NCBI GenBank assembly: GCA_029817715.1 | Contig: JARUPY010000539.1 | Coordinates: 1,525,501-1,589,500, forward strand | DNA from: Melastoma dodecandrum | Taxonomy: Eukaryota; Streptophyta; Magnoliopsida; Myrtales; Melastomataceae | DNA length: 64,000 bases | Direction of reading: 5' to 3' | Shown: positions 11,348-22,133 of the stretch, in pieces | Layout: each line of letters starts with the position of its first letter | Position numbering within the stretch: the stretch's first letter is position 1 | Translations under genes and position numbers: made by a program | Notes under the pieces: model-generated | What the model was told of the DNA's origin: nothing | The model's input: only the letters and a program-made list of their open reading frames with translations | Databases searched by the model: none

Positions 11348-12035
11348 CACAAAGCCTAAGAAGAAAACTTAAATGGGAAAAGATAAAAACGAAATCTGCA
11401 AAACAAGAAATTAAAAGTTAGTTTACATAATAAACAGAATGATATACACGTGCAAGCATTCAGAAAATAAATCAGAATAAGATCATGATATATTTTCCAT
11501 GAATAGTGCACCACAGAAGGTATCGCAGAAGGTTCTGCTTGATAACCTTCTACAGGTGGAAACAATCGTTGATTTGTTTCCAAATGACTTGAAGTCAATT
11601 CCATCCTGATAAGAATACATAGGAGGACGTATCTAGACAGGTGGTAGTGATAGGTTTGCAAATAACGATCGTATAGTGGTCAATTAAGCTTACAGAAGCC
11701 TGTAGACCGTCTAGTAGAACCTTTCCATAAATAGAGATCTTATTTCCTTCTATAAGAAATATTATCTCCAATATGATTATTTGGAAACCAAATCGTGGTA
11801 ATTTGATCAGATAAATATCTTAATCAAATTAAACATATTTCGTAATTAAATAATTGAAAACTAATCATTTAATTACAAAAATAATTCTTACAAGAAGTCC
11901 TTAATAATAGAAGCTTCTGTAGAATAGAATGTTCAACCTTCTGTAGTACAGAGGGTCAGGCTCATCATCAAAGCCAAGAATGTTCGACCTTCTGTGGCAC
12001 AGAGGTCTGGCTCATCATCAAAACCTTTTCCAACA

Positions 12036-12050
12036 ATCTCCCCCTTTTTG
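12036..12050 (-). other. Polypurine tract next to the 3' LTR
   Basis: On the minus strand AAAAAGGGGGAGAT directly abuts the TG of the 3' LTR. This is the expected plus-strand primer of reverse transcription. Its G-rich sequence matches the tract typical of Sireviruses. Confidence 0.9.
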
Positions 12051-12791
12051 ATGATGACAAAACATTCATCGTTGAGGGAAATATGTTTGCAAGAACTCTC
12101 CCTAACTCCCCCTAAATAGATGAGAGTAAGAGTCTCGCGTTTGTACAGAACCATAAGGTTTCTGTGAAACAGAGCATAGAAGCTTCTGTTATGAAGAAGG
12201 TTGTACAGAGCACAAAGGCTTCTGTGATTAATACAGAGCGTGGAGCTTCTGTATTTAGCCCGACAAAAATGATGGTATTTCATTTCTGCACTCCCAGCAA
12301 TAGTGACTTTAAAAAGATCACGAATCGCATTCCCTGCAGAAGGTTGCGATTATGAGCTGTATCAGTCTCATAGGCTTCTATACCGTAGACGGTATAGCCT
12401 TCTACGACCCATTGAGTTATAGAAAATCAAGTTTTCTATAACCAATACAGAGCTAGGTACTCCCCCTCAACACAATTTTCTCCCCCTTTTTGTCATATCA
12501 AAAAGAAGATGAATGTAGGTTGAAAAAGAAGATTAAGCTTCTTGCAGAAGGTATGACATAGTGTTCATAACCAACGTGCAGAGGGTAGTTTGAATTCTTG
12601 CAGAGGGTAGAACAGAGGGTTCAAAAACCATCATGCAGAATGTGGTGCAGAAGGTATGACAGAAAGTTCAATACCATACTGCTGAAAGAAAATGTGTCCA
12701 CGAGGTGGCACTTATTACAATCTAGAAGACCACAGAAATCAGTTTTTGGTCTAGCTAGAAATGCATAAAAGAGAGAACATCAAAGAGTTCA
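12051..12791 (-). other. Retrotransposon 3' region with extra polypurine tracts
   Basis: This stretch lies between the second ORF and the 3' LTR. The AGGGGGAG-like tract recurs on the minus strand near 12107, 12458 and 12480, besides the one at the LTR border. Short AGAAGGT/ACCTTCT motifs are scattered between them. No ORF of note is present. Several polypurine tracts upstream of the 3' LTR are a recognised Sirevirus trait. Confidence 0.75.
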
Positions 12792-14609
12792 TTATTCCTC
12801 TTCCTCCTCAGAAGGGACTGCATCAAGATTATCACGGATAACCTTTGCTTGGCGTTCCAGCTCGCGAGTCAGGTTCTCTACCATTTTGCGTAGGACGCGC
12901 ATATCTTCCTCATTGGCCACAGCCTTCTGCTGGAGGTCCTTGAGGAGAGCAGTTTGTTCCAGGAGGATGGTCATCTCAGCAGAGGACTTGGGCTGTCTCT
13001 GTGCTGAAGGAGCCTTAGCTGCAGAGGCAGACGCAGAAGGTGCAGTAGCAGCCTTTCTGGACATTCTGGCAGACAGAGGCTTCTCCTCATCATCCTCAGT
13101 GGTGTCCTGTGACTTCAATTTGAGAGTCCAGGTGGAGCCCTTCCTTACATAATGCATGCTAGCTATGATCTGGTGCCCAAAGGTACCAACCTTCCATTTC
13201 TCTTGGAAAGTAGATGCATCAGTAGAAACACGGGCAAGCTTAAGAAGGCCGGCAATTACCTGGCCATAAGGCAGAGCCTTTCCTGTGGTATTGCAGCAAC
13301 GTTTCATGTGCGAGAACACCAGCAAGCCAAGGTTGAAAGGGATTCCTTTCATGATGTGAGCCATCAGTGACGCATCAATTGAGGTGATGGTGTCGATGCT
13401 CCCGGTCCTTGGTAAGAGGCAGAAAAGCACAATTCGATGCAATACACGGGTCTTGAGTTCCAGCTTTGTGGACTCCAGGTATTTGTCCGATTGGACTCTT
13501 TCTCCCATGATGATGCTGTAGGATTCCTCCTTTCCAAGATCTGACAGTGGGTCATATTCCTCACAGCCAAACAATTGGTTAACATCATGTGCAGAGAAGA
13601 CAAGCGGAACCCCTTCAATCACTGTTTTGATGAACTTGACATGAGGTCCTTGTTCATGGAACGTAATGTTCGCATAGAACTCTCTCAGGCGAGAAACGGC
13701 CACCTCCGCATATGTCTCACAGAAGGATTTCAGACCAACTTTCTCAAGCATAGGAGCAATGTCAAGATCATTTGCCTTAAACCAATGAAAATCAATGCGC
13801 TTAAAGGCAGCGAACTGTCTACCAGCGGCATCACATTTTGGCAGTTTGGTATCGGCAAGCACAGTTTCTATCTCCGATTTAGAGACCAGAGGGTTTACCG
13901 GAAATATGAAGGTATCCAGCCCCTCAGCGAAGGTGTCCTCGGGAACAGATTTCTCCGGGGACTTGGTTTTCTTGGCAGCCACTTTGACAAGTGAGGTGCT
14001 GACCGTCTCAGGCTCTTTCCGTTTCAGCCTAGTCCGAGAGGATACACCTCCTGACTTGATGGCCTCATGGAGGAGCTTCTTTCCAGAGAGTGCTGCAGGC
14101 TTCTGGGTAGCCTTCTGTGCAGCAGAGGCAACGCCTTTCAGCTTGAGGTCAGGGGAGACAGAGATGACAGGAGCAGGAGCTTCCTCATCTGGTTCCTCTG
14201 GTGCGTCATCGACAAGGGGCACTTCCACCTCCTTATCAGACTCAGCATTCTCCTCAGGAGTGGCGACCTTTGATGCATCAATGTCATCAGCCGCAGTAGA
14301 ACCCTTGGCAGAGGGTTCAGGGTCAGGGAGTTCCTTTGTCGCAGCGACCAGGGATCCCTCATGTGCTTTCTCTTCCACTTGGATTTGGGCTTTTTCAAGT
14401 CCCTTGTCCTTGGAGAGTGGTTGCATGTCATCGTGGGTCTCGACAACAGCAGGAATGGTCTGTTCCTTCGCAGGAGAGATGGGTTTCTCCGGCGAGGAAG
14501 GGGATGGAGTCCTGCTCGCAGATGATGCAGGCTTCTCCGATCCAGAGGCGCGAGCCTTCTTTCTTCCGGCCTTAGCCTTTTTCCTCAAGGATTTTGCCTT
14601 GGGTGCCAT
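12792..14609 (-). CDS. Second retrotransposon ORF in envelope position, 605 aa
   Basis: This is an uninterrupted ORF downstream of gag-pol. Residues 1-60 are very basic and Lys/Ala/Ser-rich. Residues 60-250 are acidic and low-complexity (Glu, Pro, Ala). Residues 250-500 form a globular region with motifs such as FKRIDFHWFKANDLDI, VSRLREFYANI, VFSAHDVNQLFG and ALPYGQVIAGLL, which resembles the putative plant transposon domain found in many plant LTR elements. The last 80 residues are a probable coiled coil ending in a run of glutamates. I see no signal peptide and no convincing transmembrane helix, so a true envelope role is doubtful. Sireviruses often carry such an envelope-position ORF. It starts about 1 kb after the pol stop, so it would need its own message or splicing. 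Its function is unknown. Confidence 0.85.
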   Translation of the reverse strand: MAPKAKSLRKKAKAGRKKARASGSEKPASSASRTPSPSSPEKPISPAKEQTIPAVVETHDDMQPLSKDKGLEKAQIQVEEKAHEGSLVAATKELPDPEPSAKGSTAADDIDASKVATPEENAESDKEVEVPLVDDAPEEPDEEAPAPVISVSPDLKLKGVASAAQKATQKPAALSGKKLLHEAIKSGGVSSRTRLKRKEPETVSTSLVKVAAKKTKSPEKSVPEDTFAEGLDTFIFPVNPLVSKSEIETVLADTKLPKCDAAGRQFAAFKRIDFHWFKANDLDIAPMLEKVGLKSFCETYAEVAVSRLREFYANITFHEQGPHVKFIKTVIEGVPLVFSAHDVNQLFGCEEYDPLSDLGKEESYSIIMGERVQSDKYLESTKLELKTRVLHRIVLFCLLPRTGSIDTITSIDASLMAHIMKGIPFNLGLLVFSHMKRCCNTTGKALPYGQVIAGLLKLARVSTDASTFQEKWKVGTFGHQIIASMHYVRKGSTWTLKLKSQDTTEDDEEKPLSARMSRKAATAPSASASAAKAPSAQRQPKSSAEMTILLEQTALLKDLQQKAVANEEDMRVLRKMVENLTRELERQAKVIRDNLDAVPSEEEEE

Positions 14610-15601
14610 GGATTATGAAGAACAAAGGTCTGGGAGTTTTAGGGCAAAAAGAAAGGGGATGCGATGATCTGAAGGTGGTGAATAAGAAGGGTGACGGTTG
14701 TGAGTTTTTAAGTTGACACAAAAAGGCGGTTTATGGGAATAAAATAATTTTCCCGCTCAAGTGATCTATTTGAGATGTCATGTCAAACTGACATGCATCA
14801 GAAGCACAGGGGAAAGGAAATTTTATTTCCTTGATTCGATTGTGTGAGGTGAATGGCTTTTCAAGGCAAGAAAGACATCGTCACCTTCTGTTACAGCTTC
14901 TTCCACACCGAAGAGCTAAATATAATGGATATTTGTATCCAAGTATAACTTATTAGGATTTTAATATTCCTAACAAAGAAAATTTTGATCAGAATAAATA
15001 TTTTATTCATCAAAATCTTTTATTGAATGATATATTATATCTCCAGATTTAGTTTGAAAGTTACCTAAATTAAAGTTTAGGTAAGCATTTCATAAGACCT
15101 TCTATAAGGTAGAAAGTGTAATCAACTCTCTGTAATGAAGTGTACAAACAATTGTACCTTCTGTTTAATAGAGGGTGGATAATTCTACCTTCTATAAAGA
15201 TGAAACGAAGGATTATACCTTCGGTTGTTTGAAGTGTACAAAGGTGTACCTTCTATATGATAGATGGTGGATTTTAACCTTCTATTGTGTAGAAAGCTAA
15301 ATATACGACCTTCTATAGTGAAGTGTACGACGTTGTACCTTCTATAGTATAGAAACAGAGGATTATTCCTTCTGTATGAATTGTACAAGTATATACCTTC
15401 TGTTTGATAGAGGAGGAAATTCAACCTTCTATTACATAGAAAGTTTAATATTCTTCCTTCTATAGTGAGGTGTACGAATGTGTACCCTCTGTAGTGTAGA
15501 AACAGAGGTTTGCACCTTCTGTAATAGAGTGTACACTTATGTACCTTCTGTAGTAAGTTTCTGAAGTACTTACTTAACTTTTCGTTGTCTTATGAAAGAC
15601 A
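14610..15601 (-). repeat. Spacer between pol and the second ORF, filled with ACCTTCT motifs
   Basis: About 1 kb without a gene. From roughly 15090 to 15560 the plus strand repeats a unit of about 30 bases built of ACCTTCTRT, a few variable bases, then TAGA or GTGTACA, more than a dozen times. The copies are imperfect, unlike the tidy LTR array. The part nearest the second ORF (14610-15090) is AT-rich and could hold its promoter or a splice acceptor. Confidence 0.8.
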
Positions 15602-18600
15602 TTATATAGGATGGCATATTCCTAACTCACTTCTGAAAAAGAAAAATTTTTCTTTATCCAGAGGTTTAGTAAAGATATCAGCCAATTGGTGTTCAGTGTT
15701 AATGTATTCTACATTAACAGAACCCTGTTGTACATTATCTCTCAGAAAGTGATGTCTGAGTTCGATATGCTTCGATCTCGAGTGATATACTGGATTCTTA
15801 GCTAGGCTAATAGCACTAGTATTATCACATTTGATCGGTATGTTTGTAAATGAGTGACCATAGTCCTCAAGTTGTTGTTTCATCCACAGGAGTTGTGCAC
15901 AGCAGCTTGCGGCTGCTATATACTCAGCTTCTGCAGTGGAGAGGGCAACAGAAGTCTGCTTCTTGGAAAACCATGAAATCAACATGTTTCCCATGAGCTG
16001 ACAAGTACCACTTGTACTTTTTCTGTCCACCTTACTTCCTGCGAAGTCTGCATCGGAGTATCCAGTGAGATCAAAGTTTGATTTCTTAGAATACCAGATG
16101 CCAAGGTTTACAGAACCCTGTAGATATCTAAAGATCCTCTTGACCGCAGTCATGTGAGATTCTTTAGGTGCTGATTGAAATCTAGCACAAAGGCACACAC
16201 TAAACAGTATGTCAGGTCTAGAAGCTGTAAGGTACAGAAGAGAACCTATCATGCTTCTGTAGAGCTTACTATCCACTTCTTTACCGTTTTCGTCTTTGTC
16301 CAATTGAGTATTTGTGCCCATTGGAGTAGACAAAGGTTTCGTGCCTTCTAGGCCGAATTTCTTCAGAAGCTGCTTAGTGTACTTTTCTTGATGTAAGAAA
16401 GTACCTTCTGCAGATTGCTGAATTTGTAAACCAAGGAAGAACGTGAGTTCTCCCATCATACTCATCTCAAACTCGCTTGTCATGAGTTTGGAGAATTCTG
16501 CACAGAGCGTTTCATCAGTTGATCCAAAGATAATGTCATCAACATAGATCTGGACAACAATGAGATGATTGCTTCTGTGTTTGAGAAAGAGAGTAGTATC
16601 TACTCTTCCTCTATTGTAGCCCTTTTCGACAAGGAAGGAGCTAAGTTTCTCATACCATGCTCTAGGAGCCTGTTTAAGGCCATATAGAGCTTTGGAGAGT
16701 TTATAGACGTAGTCTCTGTGTTGCAGATCCTCGAAACCAGGAGGTTGACTTACGTAGACCTCTTCCTTGATTTCTCCATTGAGGAATGCACTTTTTACGT
16801 CCATTTGATACAACTTAAAGTTGTTAAAACAAGCATAGGCTAATAACATTCGTATTGCCTCTAGACGAGCTACAGGAGCAAACGTCTCATCAAAGTCGAT
16901 ACCCTCTTGTTGAGAGTACCCTTTTGCAACGAGCCGAGCCTTGTTTCTCACAACAATGCCTGACTCATTTAGTTTGTTCCTGAAAACCCATTTAGTCCCA
17001 ATGATGGAACGGTTACCAGGTTTAGGAACAAGTGACCACACTTTGCTCCGTTCAAATTGTTCAAGCTCCTCTTGCATAGCAAGTATCCAATCTGGATCGT
17101 TGAGAGCTTCATCAATATTCTCTGGCTCTTTCTGTGATAGAAAAGCCGAGTGTTCATAGAAGGCATTTACAGAACTTCTAGTCTGTATGCCTCTGTTAAG
17201 ATCTCCTATAACTTGGTCTATAGGATGACGTCTTTGATAAAGAGCAGGTGCTCTAATATCACTTTGTTGATCATTATGAGAATGTTCTTCATAATTATCA
17301 TTTGTTTGTTCAAGATCATTTTTAGATTCATGAACAGAAGGTTCACCCTTCTCTTTCGTAGAGGGTAGAGGTTCTACAGCTTCTTCTGTAGCTTCTTGAG
17401 ATATAACATCTCTTGTAATAATAGTAGGAAGGTCATTAATTTTTACATTAATAGACTCCTCTATAGTAGAAGTTCTTTTGTTTAGAACTCTATAAGCTTT
17501 GCTAGACAAAGAGTATCCGAGAAAGATGCCCTCATCTGTCTTAGCTTCGAACTTTCCTAAATTGTCCTTAGAAGGTCTCAAGATAAAACAAGGACTTCCA
17601 AAGGAGTAGAAATAGGAGATGTTCGGTTTTCTCCCCCTGTATAGTTGATAGGGAGTTTTCTCAAGTATGGGTCTAAGTAGAACCCTGTTTGATATGTAGC
17701 AGGCTGTATTAACAGCTTCTGCCCATAGGTTCTGTGGAGCAGAGCTCTCACACATCATGGTTCTAGCCATGTCTATTAGAGTTCTATTTTTCCGTTCTGC
17801 TACTCCATTTTGTTGAGGAGTATAAGGAGCAGAAAAATTGTGATCGACACCTTGTTCGTCACAGAAAGTAGCGAAGTCATGGTTTTCAAACTCAGTACCA
17901 TGATCCGTTCTTATAGCCTTTACAGAAGATCCTGTTTCATTCTGTAATTTCTTAGCTAGCTTAATGAAAGTTTCAAAAGCATCGCTTTTGTGAGTTAGAA
18001 ATTTAACCCACGTGTATCTAGAGTAGTCATCGACCACAACTAGACAGTACCTTCTACCGCCGACACTCTGAACTCTAGTAGGTCCGAATAGATCCATATG
18101 TAGAAGTTCAAGAGGTTGAGAAGTAGAGACTTCATTCTTAGATTTGAATGAAGACTTAGTTTGTTTTCCAAGAGAACATGCTTCACAGAAGCTGTCATGC
18201 TCAAAACGGATATTGGGTAATCCCTTAACCAAATCCTTTTTCACAAGCTTGGATAACAATTTGAAGTTGGAGTGTCCCAACCTTCTATGCCATAGTAGGC
18301 TTTCATCTTTGACTGTCAGAAGGCAACTTTCTGTTGTACAGAAGCTATTCTGAGTCAAGGTATAGATATTCCTCTTACGAGTCCCAATGAAGCGAACTTC
18401 ATTGTTCAGGATTCCGGAACACTTGTCTTGATCAAAAGTTATTTTATAACCTTTGTCACAAAGCTGGCTAATGCTCAGCAAATTATGTTTGAGTTCTGTA
18501 ACCAACAGAACCTCATCGATGACCATGGAGTCAGAACTTCCAATGGTACCTTTGCCGATGACAGAGCCTTTGCTATTGTCACCGAATTTAACCGACCCTC

Positions 18601-19720
18601 CACATTGTAGAGTCAGTTGGGAAAATTTGGATGGGTCTCCGGTCATGTGCCTGGAGCATCCACTATCCAGATACCATTCGCTTTCAACAGTTTCTGTTTG
18701 AAAGCAGGTATGAAGTTCATTTTGAGTTTCTGTGTGAGTTGTGAGGCACACTTGTGCTTCCTCATCATCAGAATCATCAAGTTCTGCCCAAGAAGCTATT
18801 GCTTTCTTGAACTTGTATTTAGGAGAAGGTTTCTCCTTTTCTTTAAGTAAAGGACATTCTGTTTTGTAATGTCCTTTCTTTTTGCATTCAAAGCATGTGA
18901 CCAACTTTGGATCCATGTGTTTTTGGCTTCTCTTATTGAAGCGCTTTTTGGAGGCGAACCGCAAAAGTCGTTTAGCTATCATTGCGAGTTCATCATCCGA
19001 ATCAGCTTCTGCTTCATCATCCGAACCTTCTGTAGGTTCTTCTGATGATCTGAAAGCAAAGGGTGCTCTCTTTATATCTGGTTGAGAGGATCTTTCCATC
19101 TCATACGAGATTAAGGAGCTCATCAACTGATCTAGTCGAAGAATAGAGAGGTCTTTAGCTTCCTCTATAGCCGTTTTCTTGGCTTCCCATGATTTGGGTA
19201 GAGTACGCAAAACCTTTCGAACTAGTTCAGAATTTTGATAGGTTTTGCCCAAATGAGTTAGGGCATCAACTAGAAGGTTGAGTCTCTGGAACATTTGTTC
19301 TACAGATTCATCAGCCTTCATAGTGAAGTTTTCGTATTGGTGAATTAAAAAATTCACCTTAGTTTCTTTTATCTGGTCTGTCCCAATATACATGGTGACA
19401 AGTTTATCCCAGATTTCCTTGCCCGAAGTGCAAGTTGAAACTTTGACGAATTCACCTTCTGACATAGCATTGAACATCAAATACTTTGCCGTTTTAGTGA
19501 GTCGTCTGATCTTAAGGTATTCCCGTGTAGGATGACCTTCTCGATCAAATTGTTGGTTCTCTGGTATAGAAGGAGGACCATCTTCTATATAAGACCATAA
19601 GTCTTCGTCAATTGCATCAACAAATGCGCTCATACGAATTTTCCAGTAGGAAAAATTCTTACCATCGAAAATGGGAGGATTCCCAACATGTGGTTTAGGC
19701 ACATTATAGTTTTCAGCCAT
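15602..19720 (-). CDS. Ty1/copia gag-pol polyprotein, intact, 1372 aa
   Basis: A single open frame with all the domains of a copia polyprotein in order. Gag (about 1-270) ends in a CCHC zinc knuckle, C276-X2-C279-X4-H284-X4-C289. Aspartic protease has DSG at 352-354. Integrase has the HHCC finger (H478, H483, C512, C515) and the D543, D606, E642 catalytic triad. Reverse transcriptase has the YVDD site at 1059-1062. RNase H occupies roughly 1230-1345, and the protein ends shortly after. Integrase lies before reverse transcriptase, which separates it from gypsy elements. There is no stop or frameshift, and every catalytic residue I can identify is kept, so it could supply proteins for transposition. 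Gag and Pol share one frame, so their ratio must be set after translation or by splicing. Confidence 0.97.
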   Translation of the reverse strand: MAENYNVPKPHVGNPPIFDGKNFSYWKIRMSAFVDAIDEDLWSYIEDGPPSIPENQQFDREGHPTREYLKIRRLTKTAKYLMFNAMSEGEFVKVSTCTSGKEIWDKLVTMYIGTDQIKETKVNFLIHQYENFTMKADESVEQMFQRLNLLVDALTHLGKTYQNSELVRKVLRTLPKSWEAKKTAIEEAKDLSILRLDQLMSSLISYEMERSSQPDIKRAPFAFRSSEEPTEGSDDEAEADSDDELAMIAKRLLRFASKKRFNKRSQKHMDPKLVTCFECKKKGHYKTECPLLKEKEKPSPKYKFKKAIASWAELDDSDDEEAQVCLTTHTETQNELHTCFQTETVESEWYLDSGCSRHMTGDPSKFSQLTLQCGGSVKFGDNSKGSVIGKGTIGSSDSMVIDEVLLVTELKHNLLSISQLCDKGYKITFDQDKCSGILNNEVRFIGTRKRNIYTLTQNSFCTTESCLLTVKDESLLWHRRLGHSNFKLLSKLVKKDLVKGLPNIRFEHDSFCEACSLGKQTKSSFKSKNEVSTSQPLELLHMDLFGPTRVQSVGGRRYCLVVVDDYSRYTWVKFLTHKSDAFETFIKLAKKLQNETGSSVKAIRTDHGTEFENHDFATFCDEQGVDHNFSAPYTPQQNGVAERKNRTLIDMARTMMCESSAPQNLWAEAVNTACYISNRVLLRPILEKTPYQLYRGRKPNISYFYSFGSPCFILRPSKDNLGKFEAKTDEGIFLGYSLSSKAYRVLNKRTSTIEESINVKINDLPTIITRDVISQEATEEAVEPLPSTKEKGEPSVHESKNDLEQTNDNYEEHSHNDQQSDIRAPALYQRRHPIDQVIGDLNRGIQTRSSVNAFYEHSAFLSQKEPENIDEALNDPDWILAMQEELEQFERSKVWSLVPKPGNRSIIGTKWVFRNKLNESGIVVRNKARLVAKGYSQQEGIDFDETFAPVARLEAIRMLLAYACFNNFKLYQMDVKSAFLNGEIKEEVYVSQPPGFEDLQHRDYVYKLSKALYGLKQAPRAWYEKLSSFLVEKGYNRGRVDTTLFLKHRSNHLIVVQIYVDDIIFGSTDETLCAEFSKLMTSEFEMSMMGELTFFLGLQIQQSAEGTFLHQEKYTKQLLKKFGLEGTKPLSTPMGTNTQLDKDENGKEVDSKLYRSMIGSLLYLTASRPDILFSVCLCARFQSAPKESHMTAVKRIFRYLQGSVNLGIWYSKKSNFDLTGYSDADFAGSKVDRKSTSGTCQLMGNMLISWFSKKQTSVALSTAEAEYIAAASCCAQLLWMKQQLEDYGHSFTNIPIKCDNTSAISLAKNPVYHSRSKHIELRHHFLRDNVQQGSVNVEYINTEHQLADIFTKPLDKEKFFFFRSELGICHPI

Positions 19721-20454
19721 ATGTTCGATTCGTATAGAGTATTACGCTTCTATAGAACAGAACGTTGACGAATAGAACCTCAACAAAGAAGCAAGCTTCC
19801 GTTGGGTAGAAGTCGGTCGTCAAGTCAACAATCAGGCCTCTGTTAAATAGAGCACGAGTGTCAATATGACAGAACTGAGAATTTCTTTCAGGTGGCAGTT
19901 GTTGAATTCTCGCAGAGCAGCAAGCTTCTGCAGAACAGAAACAAAATGCCAAATGTAATATTCACAGAGCGTATGCTTCTGTTGAATAGATTCTGATAGA
20001 ATGCAGAGTTCTACAGAATGTTACAATTTAATACTCACAGAGCTTGAAGCTTCTGGAGGATGGAAAAGTTTAGTTCAGTCTCTGTTGAGTAGAACACTTA
20101 TTCCAGACGTTGTTTTCAAACAGAGCGCAAGCTTCTGTTGAATAGAAGGTAGCTTCTGATAGAGCTAAAGCTTCTACAGAGATGACACAAATAGTTTCTC
20201 ACAGAACAAGGTGCTTCTGTGGAACAGAGGTTAAATTCTGATAGAGCGTAAGCTTCTACAGAATAGAACCAAGTAGATTTTCACAGAGCTTAAAGCTTCT
20301 GTGCAGTAGCGGGTTGATTCTGATAGAGCGTAGGCTTCTACAGAATAGAACCAGTTAGATTTTCACAGAGCTTAAAGCTTCTGTGGAGATGAGTGTGTAG
20401 CTGGAAAGAGCTTTTCAAGGATCTACAACAAGCTGTTAAGCCTCTGTTGAACCC
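19721..20454 (-). repeat. Retrotransposon leader with iterated AGCTTCTGT motifs
   Basis: About 0.73 kb lies between the primer site and the gag start. On the plus strand the motif AGCTTCTGT or AGCTTCTACAGA recurs roughly every 60 bases, often paired with CACAGAGC or GATAGAGC. Each pair resembles an imperfect inverted repeat (AGAAGCTT / AAGCTCTGT). Packaging and dimerisation signals are expected in this part of a retroelement RNA, but I cannot assign them. Confidence 0.75.
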
Positions 20455-20466
20455 GCTCTGATACCA
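20455..20466 (-). other. Primer-binding site for initiator methionine tRNA
   Basis: On the minus strand TGGTATCAGAGC begins two bases after the 5' LTR end. It is complementary to the 3' end of plant tRNA-iMet, the usual minus-strand primer of Ty1/copia elements. It fixes the right-hand LTR as the 5' LTR. Confidence 0.96.
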
Positions 20467-20910
20467 ATTGTTACACTAAGAGGGGGGGTGAATTAGTGTT
20501 AATCACCAAAATTGGATTTTAACCCTTTTTCGTTTTACCCCGCAGCGGAATGAAAAGCTTCTGTTAAACAGAGCCTGTAAGTTTCTGTAAGACAGAACGT
20601 TTGATTGTGTACGCAAATTTGTTTGATGGACACAAGGATTTTTATAGTGGTTCAGCAAATTGCTTACGTCCACTCTTCACCCAGATATTTGGATGGTTTC
20701 CACTCAAATGTATCTCAGTACAAATTACACAAGTGATAGCAACCAAAAGCAAACCCGTAGGGTTCTGTACAATAGAGGCTTGAGTGGCAGAACACAGACC
20801 AGAAGGTTCTGTGCCGTAGAGGCTCGTTATGTAGCACAAACCCGAAGGTTCTGTACTATAGTAACTTAGGCTCAATACAGACCAGAAGGTTCTGTATCGT
20901 AGAGGGTAAG

Positions 20911-21200
20911 GCACAACACAGACCAGAGGGTTCTGTGTCGAAGAGACTTAGGCACAACACAGACCAGAGGGTTCTGTGTCGAAGAGACTTAGGCACAACA
21001 CAGACCAGAGGGTTCTGTGTCGAAGAGACTTAGGCACAACACAGAGGGTTCTGTGTCGAAGAAGGTAGGCACAACACAGAGGGTTCTGTGTCGAAGAAGG
21101 TAGGCACAACACAGAGGGTTCTGTGTCGAAGAAGGTAGGCACAACACAGAGGGTTCTGTGTCGAAGAAGGTAGGCACAACACAGAGGGTTCTGTGTCGAA
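20911..21200. repeat. Tandem array inside the right LTR: 41-bp and 35-bp units
   Basis: Same design as the left-LTR array: three 41-bp units, then five of the 35-bp units (four in the left LTR). A one-unit gain or loss since insertion explains almost all of the LTR length difference. Confidence 0.9.
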
Positions 21201-22124
21201 TATGTCAATCCACAACAGAAGGTTCTGTATAGGAAAATGACTTAGTTGAGAAGCACAGATCTGAAAGATTCTGTACCAAGGGTAGTCGACCTTCTACTGA
21301 ACAGACCGTGAGGTTCTGTAGCAAAAGTGACCAGGAAAATGTATGCACAGACCCGTAGGGTTCTGTACTACAGAGGGTTGTACAGACCGTAAGGTTCTGC
21401 ACTAAAGTAGATTCAGACCTTAAGGTTCTGCTCTACAGGAGGTTATACAGATCCGAAGATTCTGCACAACAGAAGGTTGCACGCGTTAACGTGACTAACT
21501 AGGTAACCAAATGCGCAATCCTCTTAAGGAAAACGACTTCGTGGCGTACCCCACGCGAGCACGTAGCGGACCCTACGCAAGCGAACAGCAACCCCTGTTC
21601 AAGGATGGATTTTCCCTCCGGCGGCTCCACACGACCTGCACGATCTCCTCGAGATAGCGACTATGTGGCGTACCCCACACAAGCACGTAGCATACCCTAC
21701 GCAAGCACGCAGCAGACCCTGCGCAAGCACGTGGCAAACCCCACGCAAGCACGTGGCAAACCCCACGCAAGCAGACGGCAGCCTCCGTCCTAGGTTCCTG
21801 CACACAGAGTTCTACACAACAGAAGCTGGTCAGTCCCTCACCTTCTGTGCTCCCGAGGTTCAGCCCTTCTCTCCGGCCCGCTGCACGTTGCCCACGTACA
21901 CACGCTTCCAACAACGTATCCTGCAGCTTCCAGCCGAGTCCCTCGAGCCCCCGAGTCACTCTCCCAGAAGGCTTCACCAACGATGCAGCCGTCCGTCGGT
22001 AGTGCTCATCGTGTGACTAACTCAAACGAATGAAAGAATGAAAGAACTCAAGCACACGCTCTCTCTGGACAGAATGGGATGGATGGATTCGTTGTTATGT
22101 GTTACAATGGGAGAGAGGGCGTGA

Positions 22125-22133
22125 CTATTTATA
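22125..22133 (-). promoter_or_regulatory. TATA box of the 5' LTR
   Basis: TATAAATAG on the minus strand lies in the LTR that reads into gag-pol. It is the likely core promoter for the genomic RNA, with the transcript start about 30 bases further in element sense. Confidence 0.65.

Larger units (their letters stand above)
9719..12035 (-). repeat. Left LTR (3' LTR in element sense), 2317 bp
   Basis: It begins TGTTACACTAAG and ends TTTTCCAACA on the plus strand. It is nearly identical to 20469-22821 but 36 bp shorter. The difference is one 35-bp tandem unit plus one G in the poly-G run near the outer end. Inside are many ACAGA...TTCTGT motifs, a tandem array at 10160-10411, a GC-rich block of CACGTAGC/CACGTGGC repeats at 10750-11000 and a TATA box on the minus strand at 11339-11347. 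Confidence 0.96.

Noticed and set aside
13795..14667. 290-codon plus-strand frame opposite the second retrotransposon ORF
   Set aside because: It is serine-rich antisense of a low-complexity coding region. The minus-strand ORF fits the element and the conserved domain.
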